Shown: positions 46,684-59,291, numbered from the stretch's first letter. The stretch is DNA of 64,000 bases from Rutidosis leptorrhynchoides (GCF_046630445.1 NC_092334.1:106636501-106700500), one strand, 5' to 3'. Numbers and translations: made by a program. The notes: generated by a model not told the origin, from the sequence alone.

Positions 46684-49600
46684 TTAGTTAGCTGTGGTGT
46701 CGAAATTGTGATTAACTTCGTTGTCGACTTCCATCGGACCATGTATGTAATGTTTAACTCTGTGACCATTGACTTTAAATTCAATCCCATTTAAATTTAT
46801 TAATTCTATCGTTCCGTATGGGAAAACTCTTTTGACTATGAATGGTCCAGACCATCTTGATTTCAATTTTCCAGGAAATAGCTTGAATCGTGAATTGAAA
46901 AGAAGAACTCTGTCTCCTTCTTTAAATTCTTTTGAACTTCTGATTCTTTTATCATGCCATTTCTTCGTTCTTTCTTTATAGATTAACGAATTTTCGTATG
47001 CTTCATGTCTTAATTCTTCTAATTCGTTTAGTTGACTTAATCGTAGACGTCCAGCTTCATGTAAATCAAGATTACATGTCTTCAAAGCCCAAAATGCTTT
47101 GTGTTCAATTTCTACTGGAAGATGACATGCTTTTCCATAAACAAGTCTAAAAGGTGTGGTTCCAATTGGAGTTTTGTAGGCTGTTCTAAAAGCCCAGAGT
47201 GCATCCTCCAATTTAATGGACCATTCCTTCGGATTTGATCCTACGGTTTTCTCTAGAATACGTTTTAAAGCTCGGTTGGTATTTTCAACTTGTCCACTTG
47301 TTTGTGGATGATATGCGGTGGAGATTTTATGAGTTACTCCATATCTTTTAAGAACTTTCTCAAGTTGATTATTACAGAAATGAGTACCCCGATCACTTAT
47401 TAAAGCTTTCGGTGTTCCAAACCTTGCAAAAAGACGTTTTAAAAAGTTGACTACAACTCGTGCATCGTTAGTTTGGAGAGCTTGTGCTTCCGCCCATTTA
47501 GATACATAGTCAATGGCTACGAGTATATATAGATTATTATGAGATTTTGGAAATGGACCCATAAAGTCAATACCCCAAATGTCAAATACTTCACATACTT
47601 GGATGACATTTTGTGGCATTTCATCACGTTGACTTATTTTTCCGGCCCTTTGACATGCATCACAGGATTTGCAAAGAAGGTGTGCGTCTTTGTAAATTGT
47701 AGGCCAATAGAATCCAGCTTCATAAACTTTTCTTGCTGTTAGTTGAGGCCCATAATGCCCTCCTGTTGGTCCTGTGTGACAATGGTTTAAAATTTTACTA
47801 GCTTCATCTCCAAATACACATCGGCGTATTATTCCATCGGGACAACTTTTAAACAGATGTGGATCTTCCCAGAAATAGTGTTTTATATCACTGAAGAATT
47901 TCTTTCGTCTTTGGTACGATAATCCTTTTTCAAGGAATCCACAAACTAAGTAGTTTGCATAGTCTGCAAACCATGGGATTTCTTTATAATCTATCTTCAA
48001 TAGATATTCATCAGGAAAGTTGTCTTGTATGGCTGATTCATTTAGAACTTCTAATTCGGGATTTTCAAGACGAGAAAGATGATCAGTGGCGAGATTTTCT
48101 GCTCCTCTTTTATCTCGGATTTCAATATCAAACTCTTGTAAGAGTAAGATCCAACGGATTAATCTTGGTTTAGCATCTTGTTTTGAAAATAGGTATCTAA
48201 GAGCAGAATGGTCGGTATAGACCACCGTTTTTGCTAGAACGAGATATGATCGAAATTTGTCAAAAGCAAAGACAATAGCAAGGAGTTCTTTTTCAGTAGT
48301 TGTATAGTTTGTTTGTGCTCCTTGTAACGTCTTACTAGCATAATATATAGGTTGAAATCGTTTTTCAATCCTTTGTCCTAAAACGGCTCCCATTGCAAAA
48401 TCACTTGCATCGCACATTAGTTCAAATGGTAGATTCCAATTTGGTGTTATCATGATCGGTGCATTAGTGAGTTTTTCTTTAAGAATATTAAAAGATTTGA
48501 TACATTCATCTGAAAAGATGAATGGCGCATCCTTTTCTAGGAGTTTATTCATAGGAGTGGCAATTTTAGAAAAATCTTTTATGAAACGTCGGTAAAAACC
48601 GGCATGCCCTAGAAAACTCCTAACTCCTCTAACATTGGTGGGATGTGGAAGTTTAGCAATTACATCTACTTTAGCTCTATCCACTTCAATCCCTTCTTTT
48701 GAAATTTTATGTCCAAGAACGATGCCTTCTTTAACCATGAAATGGCATTTCTCCCAATTAAGTACTAGATTTGATTTTTCGCATCTAATTAGCATTCGTT
48801 CCAGATTAACTAGACATGATTTAAATGTATCACCGAAGACTGAAAAGTCATCCATGAATACTTCCATGCATTCTTCTATCATGTCATGAAAAATCGCCAT
48901 CATACACCTTTGAAAGGTTGCAGGGGCGTTGCAAAGTCCAAATGGCATGCGTTTGTAAGCAAAAGTACCATAAGGGCACGTGAATGTAGTTTTCTCTTGG
49001 TCCTCGGGTGCTATTGGAATTTGAAAATATCCGGAAAATCCATCTAGAAAACAATAGTAACTATTTCCGGCTAATCTTTCCAACATTTGATCTATGAAAG
49101 GTAAGGGAAAGTGATCTTTTCTGGTGGCGTCATTTAATTTTCTATAATCAATATATACACGCCATCCTGTTACAGTCCTAGTAGGAATAAGCTCATTTTT
49201 CTCATTTGTAATGACAGTCATGCCACCCTTCTTAGGTACGCATTGAACTGGGCTTACCCATGGACTATCAGAGATTGGATATATTAAACCTGCATCTAGC
49301 AGTTTAATAATCTCTTTCTTAACTACATCTTGCATATTAGGATTTAGTCTTCGTTGGCGTTGCACATACGTTTTATGACCTTCTTCCATAAGGATTTTAT
49401 GTGTGCAATACGAAGGACTTATTCCTTTAATATCATGAATCTTCCATGCAATGGCTGGTTTATGAGCTTTCAACACAGAAATGAGTTGTGATTTCTCATT
49501 TTCAGTAAGAGAAGACAATATTATTACAGGTAATTCAGATTCACCATGTAAATAAGCGTATTCCAAATGGTTTGGAAGTGGCTTTAACTCTAATTTCGGA

Positions 49601-51843
49601 GGTTCTTCTATCGATGATTTATATCGATATCTGTCTTCTTCTTTTAGCATTTGAATTTCTTCTGTTGTTGGTTCATATCCATTAGCTATAAGTGTAGCTA
49701 ACATTTCAGCTTCATCAATTGGTTCATTACCTTCTCCTAAAGAACATTCTCCTGTTCCTTGTAATTCTGGAAATTCTTCTAATAATTCTGCATGTGCATC
49801 TATAGTTTGAATATAATAACATGTATCATCTGCATATTGTGGTTGTTGCATTGCTCTATCAACTGAAAAGGTAACACTCTCATCCTCTATACTTAGGGTC
49901 AGTTTCTTACCGAACACGTCTATCATTGCTTTAGCCGTGTTTAAGAATGGTCTTCCTAATATGAGAGGAACTTGAGAATCTTCTTCCATGTCTAAAACAA
50001 CAAAATCTACTGGAAATACTAAAGTACCAACTTTAACTAGCATGTTCTCCATTATCCCTCTAGGATATTTTATTGATCTATCGGCTAGTTGTATGCTTAT
50101 TCTGATTGGTTTCAATTCTCCAAGGTCTAGTTTAGCGTATAGTGAATACGGCATTAGATTTATACTAGCACCTAAGTCTGCCAATGCTTCTATTGAACTA
50201 AGACTACCCAGAAAACATGGTATTGTGAAACTTCCTGGATCAGATAGTTTTTCTGGTATCTTATTCAACAGCACTGCTGAACAATTAGCATTCATAGTGA
50301 CAGCCGAGAGTTCTTCCATTTTCTTTCTATTTGAGATTAGATCTTTCAAGAATTTAGTATATCTAGGCATTCCTGAAATCACATCAATGAAAGGAAGATT
50401 TACATTTATCTGTTTAAACATATCCAAGAATTTGGATTGCTCGGCTTCAAGTTTTTCTTTCTTCATTTTACTCGGATAAGGAAGTGGTGGTTGGTATGGT
50501 TTAACATAAGGTTTATCCTTAACTGTGTTATCTTTATTAACCTTTTCAACTACCGGTTCTTTTTCCTTATCTTGATCAGGTTGTGGTTCTTGTGGAGTAG
50601 GAATAGTTTCATCAGAAGTTACAGGTATTTCAGGTGGTTTAAGTGTTGTACCACTTCTTGTGGTAATGGCTTTAGCTGTTTCATTCCGGGGGTTAGCATT
50701 TGTATCACTAGGTAGACTTCCCGGTTTTCTTTCACCTATTAACCTTGCTAGGTTACTTACTTCTTGTTCCAGATTTTGAATAGAAGCTTGTTGATTTCTA
50801 AATGCTTGAGCATTTTGTTCATTGGTTTGTTTTTGAGATGTGAAAAACTGCGTTTGAGTTTCAACTAGCTTCGTCATCATATCTTCTAAATTCGGCTTTT
50901 TATCATCGGTTTGTTGTGGTGGTTTGTTTTGAAAATTCGGTCTTTGCTGATTGTAAGTATTATTGGATACTTGTTGATTGCTAGGACCTTGTTGGTTGTT
51001 GTATGGAATATTTCGGTTATAATTCTGGTTTTGATTGTAAATCGGTCTTGGAGGTTGATAATTATTCTGATAATTATTTCCAGGCCTTTGGTTTATGTAT
51101 GAAATATTCTCTCTTTGTTCCATTGTTAATTCAATACTGAGACAATCTTTTGTCAAATGTGGTCCTCCACACTGCTCACAACTAATTCGTATTGAGTGAA
51201 TATCTTTAGTCATCTTTTCCATTCGTCTCTCGAAAGCATCTATCTTTGCGGAAATGGAATCTAAGTCATGGCTAGAATCGGCTCTAGCTGCTTTAGATGA
51301 TCTAACGATGTCTTTTTCTTGGTGCCACTCATGTGAGTGGGAAGCAGTGTTATCAATAATTTTGTAAGCATCAGTTTCGGTTTTCTTCATAATAGAACCA
51401 CCAGCTGCTATATCTATGTCTTTTCTTGTAGTGATGTCGCATCCTCGGTAGAATATTTGTACTATTTGACAGGTGTCTAAACCATGTTGCGGACATCCTC
51501 TTAACAACTTTCCATATCTTGTCCACGCCTCATATAGAGTTTCATTTGGTTTCTGTGTGAACGTAACAATTTCTGCTTGAAGTCTTACGGCTTTAGATGC
51601 AGGAAAGAATTGTTTAAGAAATTTGTCAATTAAAACATCCCATGTATCAATCGCCCCTTCAGGTAGCGATTCCAACCAATTTTTGGCTTCTCCCTTTAAA
51701 GTCCAGGGAAATAACATGAGATATATCTGTTCATCCTCCACTTCTCGGATTTTAAATAGTGTGCAGATCCTATTAAAGGTACGTAGATGTTCATTTGGAT
51801 CTTCCTTCGGCGCACCACTAAATTGGCATTGATTAGTCACCAT
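46684..51843 (-). CDS. Athila-2 gag-pol polyprotein, 1719 aa, uninterrupted
   Basis: Domains in order, with approximate residues. Gag capsid is 20-140 ([18 protein letters not shown]). The knuckle is near 225 ([13 protein letters not shown]). A Gln/Asn-rich linker follows. The aspartic protease is near 555 ([19 protein letters not shown]). RT is about 860-1040 ([30 protein letters not shown] near 966, active site FMDDF near 996). RNase H is about 1140-1260 ([26 protein letters not shown]). Integrase has zinc residues near 1353-1395 ([14 protein letters not shown]) and catalytic D-D-E near 1425, 1482 and 1518 ([21 protein letters not shown]). All key residues are present. The first Met here may not be the real N-terminus: the frame continues upstream through 52287 apart from one stop. 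The stop codon overlaps a purine box (46674-46685). Confidence 0.95.
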   Translation of the reverse strand: MVTNQCQFSGAPKEDPNEHLRTFNRICTLFKIREVEDEQIYLMLFPWTLKGEAKNWLESLPEGAIDTWDVLIDKFLKQFFPASKAVRLQAEIVTFTQKPNETLYEAWTRYGKLLRGCPQHGLDTCQIVQIFYRGCDITTRKDIDIAAGGSIMKKTETDAYKIIDNTASHSHEWHQEKDIVRSSKAARADSSHDLDSISAKIDAFERRMEKMTKDIHSIRISCEQCGGPHLTKDCLSIELTMEQRENISYINQRPGNNYQNNYQPPRPIYNQNQNYNRNIPYNNQQGPSNQQVSNNTYNQQRPNFQNKPPQQTDDKKPNLEDMMTKLVETQTQFFTSQKQTNEQNAQAFRNQQASIQNLEQEVSNLARLIGERKPGSLPSDTNANPRNETAKAITTRSGTTLKPPEIPVTSDETIPTPQEPQPDQDKEKEPVVEKVNKDNTVKDKPYVKPYQPPLPYPSKMKKEKLEAEQSKFLDMFKQINVNLPFIDVISGMPRYTKFLKDLISNRKKMEELSAVTMNANCSAVLLNKIPEKLSDPGSFTIPCFLGSLSSIEALADLGASINLMPYSLYAKLDLGELKPIRISIQLADRSIKYPRGIMENMLVKVGTLVFPVDFVVLDMEEDSQVPLILGRPFLNTAKAMIDVFGKKLTLSIEDESVTFSVDRAMQQPQYADDTCYYIQTIDAHAELLEEFPELQGTGECSLGEGNEPIDEAEMLATLIANGYEPTTEEIQMLKEEDRYRYKSSIEEPPKLELKPLPNHLEYAYLHGESELPVIILSSLTENEKSQLISVLKAHKPAIAWKIHDIKGISPSYCTHKILMEEGHKTYVQRQRRLNPNMQDVVKKEIIKLLDAGLIYPISDSPWVSPVQCVPKKGGMTVITNEKNELIPTRTVTGWRVYIDYRKLNDATRKDHFPLPFIDQMLERLAGNSYYCFLDGFSGYFQIPIAPEDQEKTTFTCPYGTFAYKRMPFGLCNAPATFQRCMMAIFHDMIEECMEVFMDDFSVFGDTFKSCLVNLERMLIRCEKSNLVLNWEKCHFMVKEGIVLGHKISKEGIEVDRAKVDVIAKLPHPTNVRGVRSFLGHAGFYRRFIKDFSKIATPMNKLLEKDAPFIFSDECIKSFNILKEKLTNAPIMITPNWNLPFELMCDASDFAMGAVLGQRIEKRFQPIYYASKTLQGAQTNYTTTEKELLAIVFAFDKFRSYLVLAKTVVYTDHSALRYLFSKQDAKPRLIRWILLLQEFDIEIRDKRGAENLATDHLSRLENPELEVLNESAIQDNFPDEYLLKIDYKEIPWFADYANYLVCGFLEKGLSYQRRKKFFSDIKHYFWEDPHLFKSCPDGIIRRCVFGDEASKILNHCHTGPTGGHYGPQLTARKVYEAGFYWPTIYKDAHLLCKSCDACQRAGKISQRDEMPQNVIQVCEVFDIWGIDFMGPFPKSHNNLYILVAIDYVSKWAEAQALQTNDARVVVNFLKRLFARFGTPKALISDRGTHFCNNQLEKVLKRYGVTHKISTAYHPQTSGQVENTNRALKRILEKTVGSNPKEWSIKLEDALWAFRTAYKTPIGTTPFRLVYGKACHLPVEIEHKAFWALKTCNLDLHEAGRLRLSQLNELEELRHEAYENSLIYKERTKKWHDKRIRSSKEFKEGDRVLLFNSRFKLFPGKLKSRWSGPFIVKRVFPYGTIELINLNGIEFKVNGHRVKHYIHGPMEVDNEVNHNFDTTAN

Positions 51844-51909
51844 GTGTAGAATTTGTCCTTTGATTTCATAATCTGGCGCATTAATGTCTGGATGAGTAAT
51901 TGCGTGACC

Positions 51910-52287
51910 TTAGCCAGTGCGTTTAGCTCTCATTCGGTCTTCCATACTTAAAGGTTCCAGATTCTCCATAATTGAATTTGTTGAATCGGTATCACTAGAT
52001 GATTCTGATTTAATGGTTCGTTCCTCAACAATCTCTGTTTGAATGATTGGTGGTTCCGGAGGAAAGTTTAATGGTTCAGGATCTATGAACCGTTCCTGAA
52101 TATTCTCTGGATTCTCAATTGTGAGGTTGGGTTCAAAAAATGGATTATCGGAAATTTGAACTGAAGTACTTGGTTGACTGGATGACGATTCTAAAGAAAA
52201 ATCAACGGCGGTTATATTTGCTAAATGTCTTGATCTAGTTACAGGTGGTGAACGTACAAAAGGTGATGAACGTCTTGCTCGGTGCAT
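51910..52287 (-). CDS. Athila-2 N-terminal gag extension, 125 aa
   Basis: Same reading frame as gag-pol, separated from it by a single TAA at 51910-51912 (Gln codon CAA in Athila-1). It starts MHRARRSSPFVRSPPVTRSR and is Ser/Glu/Pro-rich and acidic. No known motif. Either a recent nonsense mutation removed the N-terminus of gag, or the stop is natural and gag starts downstream. Confidence 0.65.
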   Translation of the reverse strand: MHRARRSSPFVRSPPVTRSRHLANITAVDFSLESSSSQPSTSVQISDNPFFEPNLTIENPENIQERFIDPEPLNFPPEPPIIQTEIVEERTIKSESSSDTDSTNSIMENLEPLSMEDRMRAKRTG

Positions 52288-53682
52288 TCACTGAATATCC
52301 TATTAGTTTTTAAAAGGAAAGAAAAATTATAATAAGTTATCCAATCAATAGACTTTTCTGATTTTGCCCACGTTTCGAATAGCCAAAAGATGCAGCAGAG
52401 GGGCAGGATTCGTTTGGTCTCAATATAATTGAGGACTGTTTGGCTCCAATAACCCGGTCCACGTACAAATCCAACTATTACTACGAACCAGAAAATTTTG
52501 ATGTCTATTAATTTAACCACTTAAAATAAATTTTCGTAATTTTAAGAAATTTAGATAAGAAGTAGAAAAAATTCTAAGTCCTAAAAACTAGAATAGCGAG
52601 AAATAAGAGAGAAAAAGAGTTCGTCGCAAAAGGTCGAAAAAGAAAAAAAAATGGTTGAAAAATAAAAGGTGACGGAAAAAAATAAAAGAAACTTATCAAA
52701 ACTTAAAAATACTTTACTAACCTAACCTTATTACTACAACTAACTTAAAATTATAATCGCAAATTGAAATTACTAATTGGAATGATAATTGGTACATAGT
52801 AAAAGGTCTAAAAATATTAAAGCTTACAGGAAAAACTAAATCCCAAATGGAAATAACTTAAAAAGAAACTAAAACTTAAAAAGGCGTCGCAAAATTCTAA
52901 AGCACCTAAATCTTAGTCTAAAGAAAAAGCACTTAAGGAATTCTACGGCAAAGCCTAAAAATCTAGGAGTAAAAATAACTAAAGCAAAAACTAAGTTTAA
53001 AATTAATTATGAGCTAAAAAATACAAATATTACGCTACAGCGATTAAAAAGGTACAAAATATAAAAATATACAAAAAGTTGTAAAAAGTACAATTTTTAT
53101 AAAAATATTATTTTTATATTATTTTTTTTATAAAACTACTAATTTTACAATTTAATAAAACTAATTAATACTAAATAAAACAAATTAAATAAAAAGTAAA
53201 AATAAAAATAAAACTAATAATAATAATAATACATAATTAGGTTTAAATAATAATAATAATAATTAATAACCCGTAATTAATGCAGTTTTAGGGCTTCTGT
53301 TCGCGTGTCAGAGTGGCTCCGCGAGTTGCGGCAATTAAAGAAGAAAACCCCGCGAGTCGCGGGGTTCAGAAATTCAGTTGACAGCTTTCAATTTTTACGC
53401 GTTTTTCTTTATTTTTTTTTTATTTATTTTCTGTTTTCTGTTTTTTAATAAATAAAAGATTTTAAAATAAAACTTATATTTTTATAAACTAAAATAAAAA
53501 TAAAGAAACTTATAAAACTTAAATATTTAACAAAATCTTAAAAATACATATATTTTTGTTTTTCTTTTTATATTTTTCGAATATTTAAAACGTATTTTTA
53601 CAAAAACGACTTTTAATAAAAGTAACTAAAAATCTTTTTTTTTTTTATATATTAGCGTTGCGCTTCCGGCTTTTAAGATGAT
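52288..53682 (-). other. Athila-2 5' leader, noncoding
   Basis: Very A-rich on the plus strand. It contains the palindrome pair 53317-53366. No credible gene. Confidence 0.8.
53317..53366. repeat. Palindrome pair around CCGCGAGTCGCGG in Athila-2 leader
   Basis: CTCCGCGAGTTGCGG (53317-53331, one mismatch) and a 21-bp palindrome with 10-bp arms (53346-53366; ACCCCGCGAGTCGCGGGGT core). It follows gcgtgtcagag, as in Athila-1. Confidence 0.93.
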
Positions 53683-53700
53683 TCCCCGGCAGCGGCGCCA
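53683..53700 (-). promoter_or_regulatory. Athila-2 primer-binding site (tRNA-Asp type)
   Basis: Sense TGGCGCCGCTGCCGGGGA, 8 bases from the LTR end; identical to the Athila-1 PBS. Confidence 0.87.
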
Positions 53701-53708
53701 AAAATACT

Positions 53709-55032
53709 TGATGTGCAGCGGGGTAGTATATAAAATAGCTTTTATATTTTACTAGGAAAAACTATTAAATACGATACAATTTTACACAAGATATTTATTT
53801 ATTTATAGAATGGATATACTTAAACCTTGCTACAACACTTATAGGCAGTGTACCTAATCGTACAGTAGTGTAGTTTTTAGTAAGTCCGGTTCGTTCCACA
53901 GGGAAATCTTTAAACAAAGCTCAACGCTATATTAGTTTACTTTTATAAAAATACAAATATATATATAAGTAATATTATTATTATAAAGGGGGGTTTTTAC
54001 CGTTTAATGACCGGTTTGTCGATTTTAAGACTTTAGTCGCAGTTAAAACCTAATGTAAAATATAAAATAAATACAAGACTTTAAATTAAAGCGTAAAGTA
54101 AATAACGATAATGAAATTGCGAATAATAAAAATGCGATAAAATAAAATTTGCGATAATTAAAAAGTACGATAATTAGAAGTGCAATTAAATATAAAATAA
54201 AGGAAATTAAATATGAAATAAAAGAATTATGCTTATTTAAACTTCCGTAATCATGATGTTTGACGTGTTGATTTTAGTTTTATGCCCATGGGTTAATTGT
54301 CCTTTGTCCTGGATTATTTAATATGTCCGTCTGGTTTTTGTCCATAACAGTCCATCAGTCATAAATATAAATTGCAAGTGTCCTTGTCAAATTATTATTA
54401 TACCCGAAGATAAATATTCCAACTAATTGGGGATTCGAATTGTAACAAGGTTTTAATACTTTGTTTAATGAATACACCAGGTTATCGACTGCGTGTAAAC
54501 CAAGGTTTTACTACTTTGTTAACAATTACACCAATTACCCTTGAATGTAATTTCACCCCTGTTTTAATTATTCTAGTGGCTATTAATCCATTCCCGTGTC
54601 CGGTTAAATGAACGATTATTCGTACATATAAATACCCCGCCCATCGTGTCCGATCGAGTGTATATGGTAATTTATAGGGACGCCCAATTGTAAATCTTTA
54701 TATTAACATTAACAAACTTTCATTTAATTAAACAAATATAAAGCCCATTAATAGCCCATAGTCTAATTTCCACAAGTGTCGTTCTTTTGTCCAAACCCCA
54801 ATTATGGTACAAAGCCCAATTACCCAATTTTAGTAATTAGCCCAACATCATGATTACTTCGTTTTAAATAAGCATAATAATAACTTAGCTACGAGACATT
54901 AATATAAAAAGGTTGAACATAACTTACAATGATTAAAAATAGCGTAGCGTTACACGGACAGAATTTCGACTTACACCCTTACAACATTCGCTAACATACC
55001 CTTATTATTAGAATTAAAATTAAAATTAAAAT

Positions 55033-55063
<31 letters not shown>

Positions 55064-55665
55064 CGTATATATTGAGAGATGAGAGAAATAAGATATGAAA
55101 TTTGATCAGAATTCGGTTTGCTTTATAGCCAGAGTTGAATTTTGGGGCTCCGCGACTCGCGGCAAAATGCTCTTCAAACTCCGCGAGTCGCGGAGATAGT
55201 ATTTACAGCTCAGTCCTTGGAGTTTTCTCTGCCGACGGTTTTATATATATAAATATAATATATATATATAATTAATATAATTAATTATATATTATATTAT
55301 ATTTATATACATAGTTAACTTGTAATTTTTAGTCCGTTGCGTCGAGCGTTAAGAGTTGACTCTGGTCCCGGTTCCGGATTTTCGAACGTCCTTGCGTACA
55401 ATTTTATATTTTGTACTTTTTCGTTTTGAATCTTGTACTCTTGTAATTTCGAGACGTTTCTTATCAATAATTGGAACCTTTTTGATTGTCTTTTGTACTT
55501 TTGAGCTTTTTGGTCGTTTGCGTCTTCAATTCGTCGAATCTGTCTTTTGTCTTCACCTTTTATTATTTAAACGAATATCACTTGTAAATAGAACAATTGC
55601 AACTAAAAGCTTGTCTTTCTTGAGGAATAATGCTATGAAATATATGTTCATTTTTAGCATTATCA
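53709..55665 (-). repeat. Athila-2 5' LTR (1957 bp)
   Basis: TGATGTGC...ATTATCA on the plus strand. Sense TATA box is at about 55248-55237 and the palindrome pair at 55148-55195. It differs from the 3' LTR by few substitutions and a longer (TA)n near 55027-55063. Confidence 0.95.
55148..55195. repeat. Palindrome pair in Athila-2 5' LTR
   Basis: Same two palindromes as 40308-40355, 42-89 bases downstream of the TATA box on the sense strand. Confidence 0.93.
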
Positions 55666-55670
55666 CCTTC

Positions 55671-55735
55671 ACACTGGGACGACGTCCCACCCATCTGGAC
55701 GGCGTCCCAACCTCCTGGGAAAACATGATCTTACA
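55671..55735 (-). repeat. Tekay 3' LTR, first 65 sense bases beyond Athila-2
   Basis: Sense TGTAAGATCATG... starts right after purine tract AAGTGGGGGAGAGT (55749-55736). It contains TGGGACGACGTCCCA (55675-55689). The pol stop codon lies in the first LTR bases. Confidence 0.85.
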
Positions 55736-57227
55736 ACTCTCCCCCACTTGAATCGGATTGCGACCTCGCAATCCAAGCCGCATGACAAGCAGGAAGATAC
55801 ACTAAAACAAACTCTTCGGGCTCCCAAATGAACTCGGAACCTATACTACGACGCCATTGAACTTTAAAAGTTCTCACCTCCTTATTCCTCAATCTTTTGA
55901 CCTTCTCGTCGAGTATGGCGATCGGCTCCTCAACGTACTCTAACTTGTTGTTTAGCTCAATCTCGTCTAAGGGCATCCATGATGAATCATCCGTAAGACA
56001 CTTACGGAGATGGGAAACATGAAATGTATTATGGATCCCCGCAAGCTCTTCGGGTAATTCCAAACGATACGCAACTTCACCAACTCGAGATAAAATTTTA
56101 AATGGCCTAATAAACCGAGGAGCTAACTTTCCCCGTTTTCGAAATCGAATGACACCTTTCCATGGAGAAACTTTAAGCATCACCATGTCACTTTCTTGAA
56201 ACTCAATCGGTCGCCTTCGTTTGTCGGCATACGCTTTTTGTCGATCTTGAGCCTTTTTCAAATGAGCCCGTATCATATCAATCTTGCTATTCGTATCTAA
56301 AACCAAATCGGTACTCCCAATTTCTCTTTGACCCACTTCACCCCAACAAATCGGGGTTCGACACCTACGCCCGTAAAGCATCTCGTAAGGTGGCATCCCA
56401 ATACTAGTATGATAACTATTATTGTACGAGAATTCCACCAAAGGTAAGTGCTCATCCAAACTACCACCGAAATCAATAATACACGCCCGTAACATATCCT
56501 CCAAAGTTTGATTCGTATGTTCGGTTTGACCGTCCGTTTGAGGATGATACGCCGTGCTCAATTTCAATTGTGTACCCATATCTTCATGAAACTTCTCCCA
56601 AAACCGAGATGTGAAACAGGTATCTCGATCCGAAATAATTGATATAGGAACCCCGTGTCTCGATATCACCTCCTTGATAAATAACTTAGACAAAGCCTCG
56701 GATGATATCGCTTCCTGAATGGGAAGAAACAAGGCACTCTTCGTCAATCGATCAACTATTACCCAAATCGAGTCAAATTGGGTTCTCGCCGTCTTTGGTA
56801 ACTTTGTGATGAAATCCATGGTAATGTGCTCCCATTTCCATTTCGGGATTTCTAAAGGTTGTAACGTACCATACGGCTTTTGGTGTTCGACTTTAACTTG
56901 CAAACACGTGACGCATTATTCGACATATTTAACAACATCACATTTCATGCCCGGCCACCAATACTCTTTCCTCAAATCAAGATACATTTTCGTCGCGCCC
57001 GGGTGAATGGAATACTTTGACTTATGTGCTTCATCAAGTAGCACTAGCCGATAATCACCCATTTTAGGCACCCACACTCGTCCTTGAAAGGATAACAAAC
57101 CATGCAGACCTAAGGTAATAGACTCTGTTTGTCCCACGATTCGTTCCTCATGCTTATTGTTAACAAAAGCTTTGATTTGAGTCTCGCCAAGCTTTACAAG
57201 AAAATGGTTGATAATAATCATGCGCAA
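55731..57227 (-). pseudogene. Tekay integrase with chromodomain-like C-terminus
   Basis: Two open segments separated by a stop near 56905-56915. The N-terminal part has KSKYSIHPGATKMYLDLRKE and an imperfect HHCC region (CDVVKYVE, then CxxC beyond the break). The core has MDFITKLPKT, IWVIVDRLTKSALF, SIISDRDTCFTSRFWEKFHE and TAYHPQTDGQTEHTNQTLED. Here the last catalytic residue is preceded by QTEHTN, where chromoviruses usually have QSERTI/QTERTI. The C-terminus (FKVQWRRSIGSEFIWEPEEF) fits the Tekay chromodomain, which directs integration to heterochromatin. Its stop overlaps the LTR. Confidence 0.85.
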
Positions 57228-57260
57228 CGATCGTACTCGTATCGTCGGATGTTGACTCTT

Positions 57261-57731
57261 TCAACTTAACGCATCCGCGACCACATTCGCCTTACCCGGA
57301 TGATAAAGTATTTCACAATCATAGTCTTTCACCACATCCATCCATCTACGTTGACGATAGTTTAAATCTCTTTGATTAAAAAGGTGTTTTAAGCTCTTGT
57401 GATCCGAATAAACCGTACACTTGACACCATTCAAGTAATGGCACAAAATTTTCAACGCATGAACAACCGCCGCCAACTCAAGATCATGAGTCGGATTTCT
57501 CATTTCGTGTTCCTTTAATTGTCGAGAGGCATAAGCGATGACTTTACCCCTTTGCATTAGAACACACCCGAGCCCATTCAAAGACGCATCACAATATGCC
57601 ATCATGTCTTCTACCCCTTCCGGTAACACTAACACCGGAGCTTGACATAACTTCTCTTTCAACAATTGAAAAGCAATTTCTTTCTCGTTCTCCCAATTAA
57701 GCCTCGCGTTCTTTCTCGTCAATTTCGTCAA
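57261..57731 (-). pseudogene. Tekay RNase H segment
   Basis: A 156-aa segment with [59 protein letters not shown] and [13 protein letters not shown], the canonical chromovirus RNase H order. It is bounded by stops at both ends that break a frame otherwise continuous with RT and integrase. Confidence 0.88.
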
Positions 57732-57797
57732 TGGAGAAGCGATCTTAGAAAAGTCTTAGATAAACTGACGATAATAACCGGCCAATCCGAGAAAACT

Positions 57798-59282
57798 TCA
57801 AATTTCCGTAGGCGTAGTCGGTCGCCCCCAACTCTTCACCGTCTCTATCTTCCCCGGATCTACTTGAATACCATCTTTGTTCACAATGTGGCCAAGGAAT
57901 TGAACTTCCCTTAGCCAAAATTCACATTTATAGAATTTAGCATACAACTTCTCCTTCCGCAATGTCTTTAACACACCCCGCAAATGATGTTCATGTTCCT
58001 TCATACTTTTTGAATAGACAAGTATGTCGTCAATGAACACAATTACCGACTTGTCCAACATAGGTTGGCACACTCGGTTCATAAGATCCATGAATGCCGC
58101 CGGTGCATTCGTAAGACCAAAAGGCATTACTACGAATTCAAAATGCCCATAAAGAGTTCGAAAAGCCGTTTTCTCAATATCTTCCTCACGGACCCGCATT
58201 TGGTGATAGCCGGACCGTAGGTCAATCTTAGAGAAATACGTTGCACCTTGGATTTGGTCAAACAAATCGTTAATCTGAGGCAATGGATAATGATTCTTTA
58301 TCATCACTTTGTTCAACTCCCGATAATCGCTGCACATCCGCATACTACCAACCTTCTTCTTCACGAATAAAACCGGAGCGCCCCATGGTGAAGCACTCGG
58401 TCGAATAAAACCCTTTTCAAGTAACTCTTGGGTTTGATTTAACAACTCTTGCATTTCCGTCGGCGCTAAACGATAAGGGGTTTTAGCAATGGGGGTAGCC
58501 CCCGGAACCAACTCAATACGAAATTCAACTTGTCTTTCCGCCGGAACACCCGGTAACTCATCCGAAAAAACGTCTTCAAATTCACTCACCACCGGAATTT
58601 CACGAATGGGTGGTGGCCCTTCATGAGTATAAACAACATGGGCAAGAAAAGCCATACCACCACTAACAAGGAAACGACGTGTCCGTGCAAAAGTGCATAT
58701 CGGCACAAGTCTTCTTCGCTTTTCGCCATGAATAATTAACTCTCCCCCACTTGGGGTTTTCACACGAATAGATTTTTCATGGCATGCAATATCGGCTCTA
58801 TTATGATCGAGCCAATCCATACCAACCACGATATCAAAATCACCCAAAGTCATCGGGATGAGATCAATTTTAAAGTTTTTGGCACCAAACACTACATTAC
58901 AACTTTTACACACATCAACCACTAGCACCGTCTTGCCATCCGCTATTTCAACTTCTACCGGATGACTTAACTTAGCTAACGGTTTATTTAACTTAGGCAC
59001 AAATCGAGGCAACACAAAGGACATATTAGCACCACTATCAAAAAGTATCCGTGCCGGATTAGAATTAACCATGAAAGTACCTGAGATAACTTCGTTAGAT
59101 TGCTTGGCTTCATCATTGGTCATCAAATAATTGCGACCCCTAGCCGTACCCACCGCCTTCTCTAGCCGCTTAACATTATCGTTGCGCAAATTGGGACATT
59201 CCGGTCTCTTGTGCCCTTCTTTACCACAATTATAACAAGTGAGCTTGATTGTGGAAGATGGGTTGGTGCAATCACGGGCCAT
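57798..59282 (-). pseudogene. Tekay protease and RT segment
   Basis: A 494-aa open stretch with a second gag knuckle ([14 protein letters not shown]), the protease active site [11 protein letters not shown], then [11 protein letters not shown] motifs are [50 protein letters not shown] and FIDDILVYS. All RT catalytic Asp residues are kept. A TGA in the first knuckle ([17 protein letters not shown]) separates it from gag. A stop near 57795 cuts it from RNase H. Confidence 0.88.
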
Positions 59283-59291
59283 ATGCCCTTT

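Larger units (their letters stand above)
38873..55665 (-). mobile_element. Athila-2: near-complete Athila retrotransposon, 16.8 kb
   Basis: Sense order on the minus strand is 5' LTR (55665-53709), PBS (53700-53683), leader, gag extension (52287-51910), gag-pol (51843-46684), cysteine-rich ORF (46512-46096), spacer, ORF-1-type protein (44248-42896), long 3' untranslated region, purine tract (40840-40824) and 3' LTR (40823-38873). LTR ends are TGAT...ATCA. The two LTRs differ at only a handful of positions by eye over about 1.95 kb, indicating recent insertion. A 5-bp duplication CCTTC flanks it. Confidence 0.95.

Noticed and set aside
49988..50479. 163-aa ORF, plus strand
   Set aside because: Antisense shadow of the protease region of Athila-2; the same shadow appears at 8298-8840.
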